Positions 1 through 13,723 of a stretch of 64,000 nt of DNA are shown piece after piece (position 1 is the first letter of the stretch; each line of letters opens with the position of its first letter). The notes under the pieces are model-generated. The model saw only the letters and a program-made list of their open reading frames with translations, did no database searches and was not told the DNA's origin. The stretch lies in assembly GCA_019614645.1 (NCBI GenBank), contig JABWDB010000004.1:10602001-10666000 (forward strand), given 5' to 3'. The DNA comes from Stratiolaelaps scimitus. Taxonomy: Eukaryota; Arthropoda; Arachnida; Mesostigmata; Laelapidae. Both the position numbers and the translations under genes were made by a program.

Positions 1-1251
1 GTTTAGTGTTTCGACCCGATTTCATAGTGCACAGTTGCCCTATTAGAGTCACATGCACACGACGTTATATAATCTTGGCGTCTGTCTCTGCACAAGAAGC
101 TATAATTTATTATATCTAGTTTCCGATGCGCCGCTCTAACCCATCTATCCTGGCCAAAACAAACTTGGCTCTTTATCGAACTCCTTCCATAAAAATGTCT
201 ATGCCATTTTTCCTACAGTCTATTATGGTGATAGGTTCTTCAACTTTGACAAATCAAGTCATATTTTTTACATTTCGACAGTTACTGACCTGGCTCCAAT
301 GTACCTGGCTAGGTTTGGCCCAACTCAGAAACACAGGGTAGCATCAGTGCACAAAGCTCAAATACCATAAAAGAAAGCGCTTTTCGAAACACGGTTCCTT
401 ATCATATTGAGTCGATCGTGTTCGTCGCCTATTAAAAACTGTTTTGTCGACATACGCGCTAATCATCGTATCGACTTTTCCAGCGGCTCCTGAGCAGCCC
501 TTGCCTCTGGCGGCTCGTTCGCTCATCTAGAACATCTTCTAAACCTTTTCAATTTTTGAATTGTGACCCGTCATATCAGAATCAGATGGGTGGAATGGTC
601 TCAAAGCTCCCAGAAACAAAATTACACACAAAAAAAACAAGGCGTGGTGTGATCACAAGCGATGTCACTTTTTCACAGGCGATCTTTCCTCTTGAGGTGG
701 TGAATCTTTGTCATAAAACACACCCTATAATATAGATATGTGCGTGTGTGTGTGCGTATGTGCGAGCACTTACGACGTTCTTATCCTCTCTCTGCTATTA
801 TACATATAACGTATATACTGAATATAACCTACTGCGTTATGGCAGTCACCGCTTCGACAATCGTGGTTATTCGGACGATTCAATCTTGTGTTACTCTTAA
901 CTACCCCTTGATAGCAGTTGTTCTATGATAACAATTCGACGCGGCGGCTGCATATCAAGGCATACCATCAACGCTCATCGGTCACATAGAGTGTTGTATA
1001 AACGCTGTCGTTCACCTATGCGTTTGTCTGTCCAAGTGTATTGTCCAGCATATTCGAGTGGTTTCATTCGCGAGGTAGCTAGCCAAGTGTTATCGTTTTA
1101 AACTCAATTCACACGCAGACATCAACCATTGTATTATATCGTTATATAAACGCTGTTTAGCCGCGTTGCTTGACCGGCACTCGTAGATTTGCCGCTGAAA
1201 TGCTACAGGGTGCCCCCTGCTTTCCAGCGTACAGCTTCCTTAGCCTTCCAC

Positions 1252-1253
<2 letters not shown>

Positions 1254-1306
<53 letters not shown>
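1254..1306. repeat. (AT)n microsatellite, about 53 bp
   Basis: This is an uninterrupted run of alternating A and T. Similar shorter tracts lie at about 1868-1895, 3000-3017, 4261-4277, 11437-11461, 15328-15350, 48401-48419 and 52256-52276. Confidence 0.95.
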
Positions 1307-1308
<2 letters not shown>

Positions 1309-1864
1309 TTGCTGGTTGTTGTCAATCCTTTGAAATAGCCGATTTCCCAGGAGGCTCACTTGCTCTCGTTATCTATCTCTCTCATCCTCTTGCTCCTAAA
1401 GACTGCTTCGCGTAGCTTGGGACCGCACATCTGGCCGCGGCGAACCGTACGTCGTCAACGGGTTGGCCGACCGCTGCTGGCCCGTTCACAATCCCTGGGA
1501 GGTTAGCCCTCTATCGAATTGCGTGACACTACGTATACCAGCACCGACCATCGTTGGTGCTGTTACGGCTGGGTCTCGAGGCCCTACTGTTCCTGTGGTG
1601 GCTGGCAGCAGCTGGATAGCAAGCTATCGTATTCTCGCTCGACGCATCGTGGCTTACCAGAGCAATAACAACATTAGCTGGCTACACCTAATCAAACCTA
1701 ATTCCGAAGAACACCAAGTGATCTACGTACGAGACGCCAGACTCAAATAATTACCACTGCGATTCGATCAAGTGGTTCGTTTCATGGTACTCGTATGTGC
1801 GTGTGTGTGTGCGTGCATGGATGTTTATTCATGAGTACTACCGTTAGTGATACACTGTGAGGAT

Positions 1865-1902
<38 letters not shown>

Positions 1903-2779
1903 TTGTATAATATTGCATCGAGGCGAAAACGTCAACGAAAATGTCAGGTAAGAATCCTGTCACGACCGGGTGGAACAACATAGATGTACTGTTGTATGGC
2001 AATAGTTGCACAGGTTATTATATGTTGTATAGATTCTATAAATATTATTGAACCGAACGAATAGCCAATGCCCACTTTCATCTCTCGATACAGGCGCATA
2101 TTTAGGTGCAGAGTTTTGATTGTTATGGTTGGCTTCTTATTATCTGAAGTATGCACTGCCGAATCCTATCACAATTGTTATGTCTGTGAGAGTTGTATTG
2201 TTGTTAACCGGGATCAACAGTAATTATCAGCAGGAAATAGTGAGCAAAATTACGGACCCTCGTATTAATCAACGTTGAAAAAGCAAAGATTAGCTGACAC
2301 GGGACAAATGATTGATCGTACGTGCTGTCGCGTGATGACAATAACAACCACAGTGGGATATGATATTGTGGCCACTGCCACAAACGACAAAAGAGAAACA
2401 CAATTTAGAATACACACGTTGAATGGATACATTCATATCTGTTGTTGGCGTCATAAGGCACACGAGACCAATCTCGCTCCAAATTATGAGTTTACCAGAC
2501 CGCAGTTTACCAGTGATCTTATACTGGCGAACCCTGCCAAATATGAACAGCGGCGTGGATGTACCACACTTTAGAGTAGGTACGTACTAGGATTCAAGTA
2601 ATCGTCTATCTTAAGTACTACAAATGCTGCCGAGCTTATTTACCAGATTGCTCGCTTATCTCTCTTATAGACAGTGTCCCTAGCTGGCCAAAGCACTATA
2701 AATCAATTAACGAGAAGATCAAGTGAAAACAAGTTCGCTCTGTCCTTGTTTCACGATCTATAGATTGAGTTACGACGTT

Positions 2780-2829
2780 CTGTGTACGACTCGTTATATA
2801 TATGTATATATATAAAGAGTCGTACACAG
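2780..2829. repeat. Perfect 13-bp inverted repeat with TA-rich loop
   Basis: The arm CTGTGTACGACTC at 2780-2792 is exactly mirrored by GAGTCGTACACAG at 2817-2829. The 24-nt loop is TA-rich and itself nearly self-complementary, so most of the 50 nt can fold into one rod. No target duplication or known element is evident; it could be a small foldback element or a chance structure in a TA-rich region. Confidence 0.75.
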
Positions 2830-4799
2830 TCGTATATATATATATATTTGCATTCTGGAACAGATTTCTCTATTCAATTCTCATGAAAACGTCGTCCACG
2901 GGATACACTGCTATTTCGCGTTTCGGCATTCAGTCCGCCTAACTTACATTTTGCTATATTCAGAAGCCAATTTTGACTACCTCTAATTAATGATATATTT
3001 ATATATATATATATATAGTTTGCCGATAACAGTCAATTATTACGTCACATATATCGCATCGAACGATTGAAATGTGTCCAAACTTAGCGAATCACATTCT
3101 TGGACACCATGAACGTCGTTAGGTTATTATCACGCTCTTTTGACCATAAACATGCTTGTCGAGCGATACACTGAGAGGTGCTTAGACATGTGGTACGGAA
3201 TGGCGGCTTTGGGAAGCAATAATCAGTTTTATTGTTTTGTGAACTAATGACATTTGTCATGCATACGATATCGATATATTTGACCAAACATTCTCGCCTA
3301 ATGTGTGAATAATTATTTGTATCTTTTCGTCATTATCTTTTCACCTCGTTATTAGTCATTTTCATTGTTTCTTTGGCGTATATCCATTATCAGTTATTAT
3401 CGCAGTTTGCAATTGCAAATTTCAATGACAATCATGCGTCAACTAAGTTCTTTGTTAGCAATTCATCATGCTCGACGGCAGCACGGCCGTTTACAGAACC
3501 AGACCGAGGGCTTCTGATTATGAGAAACGGCACATCATGGCGTTTCACCATAGCAGAATTAAATTCGCCCGAGTAATAGGCGTGTTACGGTGGGGTATTG
3601 ATCGCCACCAATCTCTGTGTGTAGGTGCGTATTCGCCTTTGTTTAGTCTCCTATCCAGGCATTAATGGCTTTGAGACTACACGCTTTCCTCGAATTCACA
3701 ATGCGGTGGTGGATTATAATAGACTGAAATGCGGACATAATGGATTTCGACCACTATGCTAGGAAGTATGGTACGTTTGTGTGGTCGATTCAATTTTTGA
3801 TATCTTGACGACGGTTGTGGTGGCTCGATAGATAGATAATTATGCTTAATGATGATAGGATGTAGGGGATCTATGTCTAAAATTATTCCGATTGGAATTA
3901 ACACCCAAAAAACAAATTCGCCAATGGGTCATCGCCTCATTACAAAATTCGATATCTTGAGGATAACTTAATAATACGAATACTTATCAAAGTTTATTCG
4001 AATAATACGAATAAGCGCGGAGCACGTGCTTCTAATATTAAATTACTAAATTGGCTAAGCATTAATTCGTATCAACGAAGGATCCCATAATTGGCCGAAT
4101 GCAAGACTCGGTGTTTCGCTGCTTCAATTCGTGGGGCATCCTGCAATAGCGCAAAATGTATGTATCTTCATAGTGTTACTGGTACGCTACCTCGTTTGAT
4201 ACTTAATGACTCTCTATGTAATATTGCCTGTGCGTACTTCAAAACGAGAGGCGCATTACGCTATATATATATATATATGGTGGGCTTCAACCGATTCAGG
4301 CACCTGCAATACGATTGAATGCACTGACAATTAGCCTAGAAACGTCATGATTAATTGTGAGCGTCTCCAGCTTGTTGTACGAGGTGTTAATTGTTATTGA
4401 TTTATTATTATTATCATGATTATTATCGCATGAGAAGCGGTGATGAATCGCCTATCGAGCATACCCAGTAGAGTAGTTAAAATATTGCCACGGATAAACT
4501 CAGCTGACGATGGATTGATCAAAAAGGGTGGATGTCCAACGCATTAATAACTACATCGGTGACCCGTGCTGATCTGCAGAATCGTGCTCGATGTTCATAC
4601 GTGCAGCATTGTTATTATTATTTCATCCTTAAACGTTAGACAAATCAGCTCGCGCAGCTTCAGGCGACAGCACATTTGCACATATTTTTCCCATAATCTT
4701 CTACAAATATGTTGCCCTAAAAATAACATCCTCAAAAGTGAATTCGCATTGCACACATTGTATCGCTCTGCTGTTGACAGCGGATTCGATTTTTCGAGC

Positions 4800-5720
4800 T
4801 CGCCCTCGTTTTTCGTCTTTCATCGCCGTGCACTAACCACTCCTGCCACCCCACGGCCAATACGACGATGTGTTTTTTTTTCTGTCTTTTGGCAATCGCC
4901 CGCCGTGTCCCCACCGTAATGCTACTGTCTGCGTAATTATCCACGGTTTCGATTCGATTTCACTCGATTCCACAGCAGGCAATTACTACGGGAGAACACC
5001 AGCTTACGTACAGCACACCCAATCGGCGACAAAGTGCGCGTGTAGCGCGGGCCAGCCCAGACCCCCACAAGTATCATCTATCCGTCCTCCACGGTATTCT
5101 GTACCCAGACTCGGTCCACGTTGATCTTCTCTGTTGCGTGCGATCGCCGCTGTCGATACACAATCAGCTCTAAGTACATACATATGTACATGGCGCTAAT
5201 AGTACATGGTACACGATATGTTAGTGGTTTAGCTGCCGGCGACTGTTGCCGAACGCGACGGCGAGAGCCAACTCGGTAGTGACAAGAGAAACATCTCGCC
5301 GCTACCGTCTGTTTGTACTATTCATACGATTCGCCGCTCGCGGCTGCTGCTGCTGCTGCTGGCAGGCGGCGGGCGCTGCTACGAGAAAGAACGCCCAGAA
5401 ATTGAAATCAGAATCAAACGCGGTGCGCGCCGATGACGGACAGATGAACGAGTGAAGATGGTAGAGCAAGGAAACGCTCACTGGTGAAGTACAACGTACG
5501 GGATTCACGCTGATGATGTGCACCCACAAGTTTGCAGTGTGCATCGGTAGCTGTCGCTGAAAACCGACCGCAACAGACCGTTCGTTGCTGATGGAGACCG
5601 TGTAACTTCATCTCATGTAAGCAAACACTGACGACGCGGATGCTGATGGGTGCCTGTCTCATCTGTGTGACAGGATGTACTACTGTATACTGCGTATAAA
5701 GGTTCGGTGTGTAATTAGCA
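4800..5720. other. GC-richer segment with (GCT)n, possible promoter or 5' exon
   Basis: Base composition shifts to GC/CpG-richer than the flanks, with a (GCT)6-like run at 5343-5361. Several overlapping short frames exist on both strands, none convincing. Such patches often mark promoters or non-coding first exons in compositionally AT-rich arthropod DNA, but nothing here fixes a transcription start or an ORF. Confidence 0.25.
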
Positions 5721-5810
5721 GATTTAGGTAGTTAGGACCTTATGTGTCGTTATGTATCGAAAAGTAATCTATGTCAGCGACGGGTGGGTTAAGGTTAAGG
5801 TTTATTGGTT

Positions 5811-5852
5811 TATTAAAGGAGCTTTATTTATTTATTTATTTATTTATTAAAG
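5811..5852. repeat. (TTTA)n microsatellite beside a recurrent A/T-rich motif
   Basis: A (TTTA)n run follows the phrase TTTATTGGTTTATTAAAGGA. A close variant of that phrase recurs at about 51492-51511 next to a fragment matching the 29.7-kb retroposon, suggesting a shared repeat family end. The evidence is weak because the phrase is simple in composition. Confidence 0.4.
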
Positions 5853-6035
5853 GGTGAACACCTTGTCTCCTCAGCGGAGTTCCTAATTACTTTAGGAAAA
5901 TGAACTCTTATTATTTACGTATCATTTATTATATTATACCCTGTGTGCTCATAGCGGTCAGTTTGCCTACATTCAAAGGTTTTAATCATGCTTTCTATGA
6001 AAACATTGAACTCACTCAATGGAGTCATAAAACTG

Positions 6036-6120
6036 TTTTTTGAGCTGACCTTCAGCTGTTCCCCTATCTGACAGGCCTCAGCTCTTAACCTTTTAGGTAT
6101 TACTATAAGGACCGATGGAG
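6036..6120 (-). mobile_element. LINE/SINE 3'-end fragment, second copy of the 29736-29871 element
   Basis: About 80 bp here, reading GAGCTGACCTTCAGCTGTTC onward, closely match 29755-29830. Read on the minus strand, both copies end in an A-rich tail, longer in the 29.7-kb copy. The shared segment is therefore the 3' terminus of a retroposed family. This copy is older: its tail is only six A's and no clear target duplication is visible. Confidence 0.6.
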
Positions 6121-7342
6121 TCATGGTTGTAAGTGAGGGTACGTAACAAATACTTGACAACAACAACGTCAAATGGACGCTGATCCTATACGTATCAATT
6201 ACCATCGTCACTGCGCCGTTTTAGATAACGATGCATAAAACTTTTGCGGCCTATAGGAAGTCAGTTTCAAGTTCATTTCGACTCGATTGCCCGCCGTTAA
6301 TCACTGCCGGATGTGTAGGATTCAGCGGATTTGCCGTATGAATAGCCATTCAGACACTGTACAACGTAAAGTGCTCGCCGAGAGTAAACTTCCATCTCGC
6401 TGTACACTGGGTCATTATTAATCCTGTTGACGAGGCAATGCTTCTTATTGTTTTACCAGTCGAGTGTTTTTCGCGCCGGACATCACCTCAACTAACGGGG
6501 AGGATTGCTCAGCTAATGAACGATTCCCTGGTCCCGTACACCTGAATCGGTGCCGTTGGAAATCATGTGGTTCGTCTTGCCAAGCATTCCGTTCGCTAGC
6601 TATCTCCGGCTCCGTTAAGAACGTTGACGATTTTCTGACTGTGAGGAATATCCATCCGGGTGTTATCGAATCAGTCGTTTTCGGCTTCGGAGCGCCGAAA
6701 AGTCGGTTAGAAGGCTGACGGGAACGCGAACAATTTCGACAACGAAAACAACTACGTCACCGTGAGGATTTCCTTAACGCGAGACGTTTGTAACAAGGTT
6801 CACACGAAGTGGATGAAATGCTTAAAGTCCTTCACTCATGAGCTGGATTGAAGAAATTTTGCTTTAGGAAATGTCTAACCCACCGTATCTCATGAAAAAT
6901 CATCGCATTAGGGACGAGCCCTATTGAGAAGAGTAGAGGCATCAAGCGGCTTCAGTTTGAGCACATCCTATATTTGCCACAACTGAGCGGATACGGGGCC
7001 CAACCGTTTCAAGTGGCCATCGTAACATCCACGCCGTGCATCGGCTGGGCACGTACATTTGTAAACGAGACTAGGGCGGCTGGAGCGATATTAAAACGGA
7101 GTGTTTTGCTGGCTGATTTTCGATGCTCCATACGATGCTAATATATGATGCTTTGACTCAAACGCTGATAGCATGAATACCGGTGCCAATGCCGCGTGAT
7201 ATCATCTGTCACCTTGACGGCAGACGCGAACGACGGCAGAAGTAACGGGAAAATCTGACGTTCGCTCGAATGAGGTAAAAGACGAACACACCATTCCAAT
7301 ATTCTGGCATGGCCATACATGAGCAGCCGCACGAGAGCAGCT

Positions 7343-7477
<135 letters not shown>

Positions 7478-8489
7478 TGTAGACATGAACGGGAGGTGTG
7501 TACATCTTGTATGGAATATAGTTATATGTATTCGTACTAGAAATGAAATCCATTTGCACGATCGACGATAGAGCGTCGACAACAAGGGTAAAAATGCAAT
7601 GACAGATGCAATTGTCATTTTGATATCGTTGCGATAGCGCTCATTCGTTTGATTTGTTGGTACAAGGGTGGACTTTTCTAGGAAAAGTTACAATAATACA
7701 ACACAAATATAATGTGGGTAGATGCAATATGCATTTTACACAAATGTAACAATGTTTAAATTGGGCTCACGCTAGACGGGCTTGTTTACGTTGGTATGAT
7801 TGTTATTGATTATTATTTTTATTATTATTGTACTTGGGTTTTTACTACATGCTGTATTTGTGATCAATATACATTATATATTTTAGCTTTCTCTTACAGA
7901 ATTAACCCCCGACCATTTCTCATATGAGTGAAACCCTAACAGATGCCAACTGTCAACAGCCAGCCAACGTTGTGCATTAGATTGACGACAATTAATTTCA
8001 CAAATTTGAATTTTAATGAAATTATCTATTATACGCCTCGCCGGCGTCAGCGTGTTTGTCACCACTGTCGGTCTGATTATCAGGGCTGAGCAGCAATTCA
8101 CACGAATGGTCGTGATCCCCGTCGCTGCTGTTGCATAACGCTCGCAGAGGCCACTATTTATCAATCACTTAGCACCCATCCGATTGGCTGAACTTAAATG
8201 TTCGTCTTCTGTCAAGTCATTAAATGTACGCATCTAAGAACGTCGTTATTATGCAAATCAGGCGACAGCTGGACTTTATCATCAACCACAAGTCGATTCT
8301 CATCTCCACATCGTTAGGTACGTTCGCGCAATAATCAATGCACATCAAGCGGATGCAACCAATATTGTCGGCTTGTCTATCTCGAAACTTAGCTGTCCCG
8401 TTGCGAGTTCACTAGCCTGATGAATCACTGGTCATAGCAAATGCATACAGCGCCACTGACGGATCGAGGCGCACTAATTGGTTGAGCGA

Positions 8490-8690
8490 TCTCTGCTTCT
8501 CTCTCTCTCTCTCATATCCACCAAGGAGCCACCTTTCTGCAGGTTATTAATTAATCGTAGTTCCTAAAGAGCAATGCAGGTAAAGTAAAGGATTGTTGCT
8601 TTAAGATCCACGTCCATCCATTATTGGATCCCTATTCTAGCACGGCACTTTTCTCTCTCGCTCTCTCTCGCGCGCGCGCGCCTCTCCAAT
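8490..8690. repeat. (TC)n and (CG)n simple repeats
   Basis: A (CT)n run near 8494-8513 and a CTCTCGC run grading into (GC)n near 8652-8682 lie in otherwise unremarkable sequence. No gene is supported between about 7600 and 9000. Confidence 0.7.
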
Positions 8691-8999
8691 GCGATGAACT
8701 AGCGGCCGTTACCTGTCAACCTATTTAGCAATCAACATATCTTTCAGCTTAGCTCAAGCAAGCGCTGATATCAATCGGCCACTGAACGTCACAGGGTGCT
8801 CGCATACCCGGCCAGGCGACGAGCAGACAGTATTTGCTTTAAGACTCCTCAGTTCTCTCTACGCAGGACATATCCCTTAGCCTGTTAATGTGAGAGATAT
8901 GTCGGCCGCCGCAGATTCAATCTTTCGAGTGGAAACGATGATGCTCAACGAGTTTCGAGTGAATACGCTACATAGATGTCGTAGAACTAGATAGAATCA

Positions 9000-11900
9000 A
9001 TGCACGCAGCTGACGGGCGTCCGCGCAAATCGGCCCTTCAACCCTGTTTGGGTTCGAACGGCCAGTCATGTAGCGGTTGACACGAAACTAAACACGGTCT
9101 CTGCCAAAGGCGTTTTTTGCCGACGAGGTGCTGCCTGAATGGCCAGTGCACATAGCCGCTGGACACATTTGTCTCGCTCGGATTTCTGCAGTCGTAGCGG
9201 AGTAACGATCTTAGTCGGTGTGAACATGTAAATCTGCAACTATTTTACTAGACAGAGCAAACCGTTGAAGTTTTCGTTCTACGTCTACGATGGCCAGGCA
9301 AGCTATTGCCGATAGGGCGATGTCCATTGAACACGGGCAATGCAGTGACCGGCAAGGCCGAGATCGTCCTGAAACATCTGCTGGAGATAGGAGCTTGTAA
9401 GGACGGTAGACCAGGCAAGGCAAGAAAGTCTACGCGCCGCGACAAGAGAGTGCGCCAATGGACCAAAGAGGTCCGCCTATGGATGGCAGCAATCAGCCAC
9501 CGTTGACTGGTGCTAATACTACACTTGACTTCGGTCAGTCATTCAACTAGTCGCCTAAGCCTGCGCGAGCAGTAACCTACGAATCATAATAATAATAATA
9601 ATAATACGAATATAGCGCTCTTTTGACTGGTACATGCGGCCGGCCTTATTAACTAGGGCCCCATCATCGTGAACGTGCTGTATTCTGACCCATCTCCGAA
9701 CGATCAGTTCTCACTGGCCACCCCGCCGGCTAGTGGCCGCACTCGGGCCTGCCTACGTCAACGGTTCGCCGTCAACCCGAACGTTCGGGCTGCAATGGCC
9801 ACTCCGCCAAGGGAGAACGACAATTCAACGTGCTCGTCCGGGGCAGAACAACCGCAACCGATGTGGCGGAGTTGTTGCCAACGGAAGCGGTACGCAACGC
9901 ATCCTGATCGCCGCTAGCACGAAAGGACTACAGTCAGTGGCCTCTGGCAGGCATATCATCCGGTGCGCCTACCCACGTACCCATCCATCCATCGACATAC
10001 GCACCTAGACACGGCAACGGAGAGATATATGGACACAAGCAGACGCACGACTCGAGGAAGTGGGCTCACGAGAAGCAGGCTCACACGAGCGGAGGAGGTT
10101 ACAAGTATATAAACAGACATCTGCTCTGGCGCGCCCGCCGCTTGAACTGAGCGAGATCCTGACCATACGAACTGACCTAGTGGAGTGCTGCCGCAGCTCG
10201 ACTCGGAACGACGGTCTAAACACGGCCAGATATGTTAGTCAAACAGCTTTCTGTCCGACGAGTTCGTCTGACACCACCGCCAGCAGAGATGGCAACGATT
10301 AACGAGCGCAAGATAATGTCTTCTTTGCCGTTCATTCTTGAACACTGCCGTCTGAAGTGTACTCGTCGTTCGTACTGTAATCGGTGACGCTGAAATGGTG
10401 CAAAGCAACGGGTGGCGTTAAGAGACGAAAGCGCAGATGAAGAAGAACAGCCTCGTGCAGGATAATTATTATAATAGTCAGTATAATCATGTGTGGGGAC
10501 TGTGTCGGCTTTAGCGTTAACCGCAAGCCAGTGGTTCGAACATTCGTTGATATCCTGAATGATTCGTCACTTCTAGGAGGTGGTGGTGGTGTCCTCGGTA
10601 AGTGCTCAATGCATGAATGCCAACAGGAGGGGAGGATTCCGAGGCTCGTTCGAGCATTTAGTGCGCATCACAACGTTTCATGATCTTTCCCGGTTTCATG
10701 TGTGTTGTATCGTGCTACGATCATGATTATTTATTACCATTTAGTACTGTTGTTGTTATCATTTCGAATAGCTATCAGTGTGTCCACTACAAACAAGCGG
10801 CGGGGCCTTCTTCAGATCGATTAAATGTTCCGTCTTGTTTCATCCAAGCAACAAGCTCGCTCTGAGTAACAGTAGTAGTGGTAGTAACGGCTCGGGGAAG
10901 CTTTAAATGTTTTCGCTCCATCATGCTGACACTGACTCTATTTTTTCTGCAGTAGCAGCTGTGTGATGCATGTGGGCTTAAGCCCGTTTCGGCCGCCCGA
11001 CACAAAGTGAAGCCCATCTGGGTTATTATAATACAACCCAATAGTGGTCATGTGGCCATTGAATTGAATTGCCACCTTCTGTTGCCTTCAATTCCCGACT
11101 TTCGAAAACATGTCCCGCCCTCTCCTCATGCGTGTATGCATTAGATAGCGCGTGCGCAGTAAATGACTCGTCATTAAAATTCACTCCCTCGTTAAGTTTC
11201 ATCATTATCGTCGTCGCTATTGACCGTGATTAATGCCAATGTTAATACTAATATCGCAACAAGCATTCGCATCTATCGTCCAGTCCACTCCAGAAGATAC
11301 CGCGCGGACACCATTAAATATTATCGTCTGGCATAGTATGTATAATCAGTGGCAGGACAGTAAACAGGATCGAGTTGTTTTCGGTGAACATCGAACGTTT
11401 CGAATAACAGTGTGAATTTGTCTGTGTGTATGCGTGCATATATATATATATATATATATATAGAAACCACTTAGCGCTCCAACCACTCGAATATCAATAC
11501 TCAAACGCGAGAGGCAATAACAGCAGCAGCAGCAGTGCCCGCCGCAGTGCGGCTTTTCGCCTGCACACATGATCAAACAAACACTCACGCAAGTCAACAA
11601 CATGTTATGTATATCCGGCATAACGAACGTACACGCGAACTGATCTAGAACAGACTCAATCAAACAAAGAGCGATCTTTCTTCAGCGTCTCTATTGTAAT
11701 GTTTTTCAATACATATATTAAAATTATGGCTACTCGGTATCGTGTGTGTGTGTGCGTGTGTGTTTATGTGTACTGGGCGTATATTCGTTAGTCAAGTTTT
11801 CTTCTCCAAAAATCTTACCACTGTGTGTGTCCGTCTGGCTTGTGCTAGTCCGGGAGTTCCGGTGGTGGACCACTCCTTCCAGGCCATAAATCAATTGAGC

Positions 11901-13307
11901 AGCGTGTAACGAGATTGTATCGAAAAATTTGTCGAATTTGTCTTGTTCGTAGTCAATCGGAGACGACGCGATAAAACGATTTCGGTCGAGAGTCGTTGTT
12001 GTCTCATTGGGCAGCTGTTGAGCGTTCGAGCACTCATGGATAATTCTGGTGTCGGTGCAATTCTCATTCGGGACCATTCTCGTGGATACGAACAATGACG
12101 ATTAGATAGTGTCGTTTAAGTAGCTAGATGACATTTTGACTGATTTGTTCTGAAGAGAGTTTACTGAAATGCTCGTTGCTAAAATAATGAGTCGATTACT
12201 AATTTCGCAGTAGTTCAAAGTGTCAACATGGATCCATATTTGACGGTTATATAGGTTTGAATTAAAAAAAAAACCACCTTCTGGCTGGCATGGGATTTAT
12301 TTAAAAAGTAGGACGTAAGTTACTAGTGAAGGATTAAGGACGTAGTCGGTACGGACAAGCTCATTAGGAATACATCTTATGACACTTGCAAACTCTCACA
12401 TGAAACTGAACCCCTGGGTGATGCTGACCAGCAACGTGTGCTGTTTTTAGGCTTCGATTTCGGAGGGATGCTCTTTTTTCCAACAATCGAATACTTCAAT
12501 AACTTCAATATACGCAATATTTGCCCTTGGGTTTTGTCCCATTCAAAGTCTCCCTAGCTTAAAGCGAAACAGTTCCAAGCGTTGACACGAAGAGGCATCG
12601 CTGATCAACGACGAAATATAAAACAGAATGGATGTTCCAAGATTTTTGAAACACAGAACCTCAAATATCGCAGCGTCGCAATGTCTATTGAATGAGTTTC
12701 ATTTCATAAACAGTTGCTGTTCCCTCGTAACTCTATTCTATCGATACGATTCGGTCTGGCTAACCACGTCAGATGAATGACGAGAAATAATATCATCTTT
12801 GTCCGACATGGGATTTGTTGTCTTTGGTCACGAACTACCACATCAGCATAATACATGCGCACGTACCCGTCTACTTTTAAGCTGGACATCGATTGACAGC
12901 GCAACTAGAAGAAACTTACAGGCGCCATGCCGAATATGAGAATTATGGGCGATTGGACACGGCTGTTCTTCGTTTGTCGCCCAGCTGTTAGATCTTTATA
13001 TAGGCAATTCTGAATTTGTTATCATATCAAGTATTTCTTGGAATAGACAGTGCCTTTTCTTTATGCTAGATGTATGTAACACATTGCAGTTCGTATTGTG
13101 CAAGTCAAACTAACTAACGGAATAGGCGCTTTATAGCATTCTTCTCGCTAGAAGAAGGCAGTTGTCTCAGTTGGCTTGTTCGGTCTGGCTATCACAGTGT
13201 TTCAATCTCAGTAGTAATTTCACAGACAACAATGCGCTGCAATCAAGTAGTGCTATTCTCATCTATCCGGTTGATCCATGGCAGTGGTTGTGAGGTATGG
13301 ACAGATA
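9000..13307. other. No supported gene; GC-richer patch at about 9000-10300
   Basis: The 9000-10300 part is GC-richer and has several overlapping frames of 60-90 codons on both strands. None shows recognisable domains or coherent splice signals. The remainder is AT-rich non-coding sequence with a (CAG)n-like patch near 11520 and a (GT)n patch near 11740. Confidence 0.4.
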
Positions 13308-13723
13308 CAGGGTGTTCGGAAAGTGACGCAAATATTTTCTTTCATCTTTCCTGCCAGCACCGAGCTACATAGTGCAGTGTATGCTAAAGCAAAAAAAATT
13401 AAATCGACGAGAAAAGTCCGCATCAAATCAACATCTCGAGACGCTTATTGAGATTAGCAATTCATTATTAATCAAAGAAAATACTTTACAGCGTATAAAG
13501 ATGGTTTATAAGAGTACGAATTATAGTTTTGAGTAATATTATGAGATATGGATATTTTAGCGAGGTTTACCATTCTCTTGTTCTCATATCTTGTTTTAGA
13601 GCACACGTTGGTAACTAAATCTATCAAAGAAACGAACAAATATTGCATGCAGGGCTATCTTTGAGAGCACTAAACTTTGATTAGTTGCCTATAATAAGGT
13701 TACATAACTTCCCGAACACCCTG
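13308..13723. mobile_element. MITE with mariner-type terminal inverted repeats
   Basis: The left end reads CAGGGTGTTCGGAAAGT (from 13308). The complement of the right end (to 13723) reads CAGGGTGTTCGGGAAGT, one mismatch in 17. Spacing is about 416 bp and no transposase frame lies between. Left-flank TA at 13306-13307 fits Tc1/mariner target choice; the right flank is TG, so one TA copy has mutated. CAGGGTG-starting ends are typical of arthropod mariner-derived MITEs. It is non-autonomous and probably old. Confidence 0.8.

Larger units (their letters stand above)
1..4800. other. AT-rich non-coding stretch with microsatellites
   Basis: I see no gene I can support here. Open frames are short, lack splice-consistent partners and mostly read through low-complexity sequence. 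The stretch holds several (TA)n tracts (listed separately where long), a (GT)n-rich patch near 1800, and a perfect hairpin at 2780-2829. It may be intergenic or intron/upstream sequence of the gene whose exons appear from 18189 onward. Confidence 0.5.
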
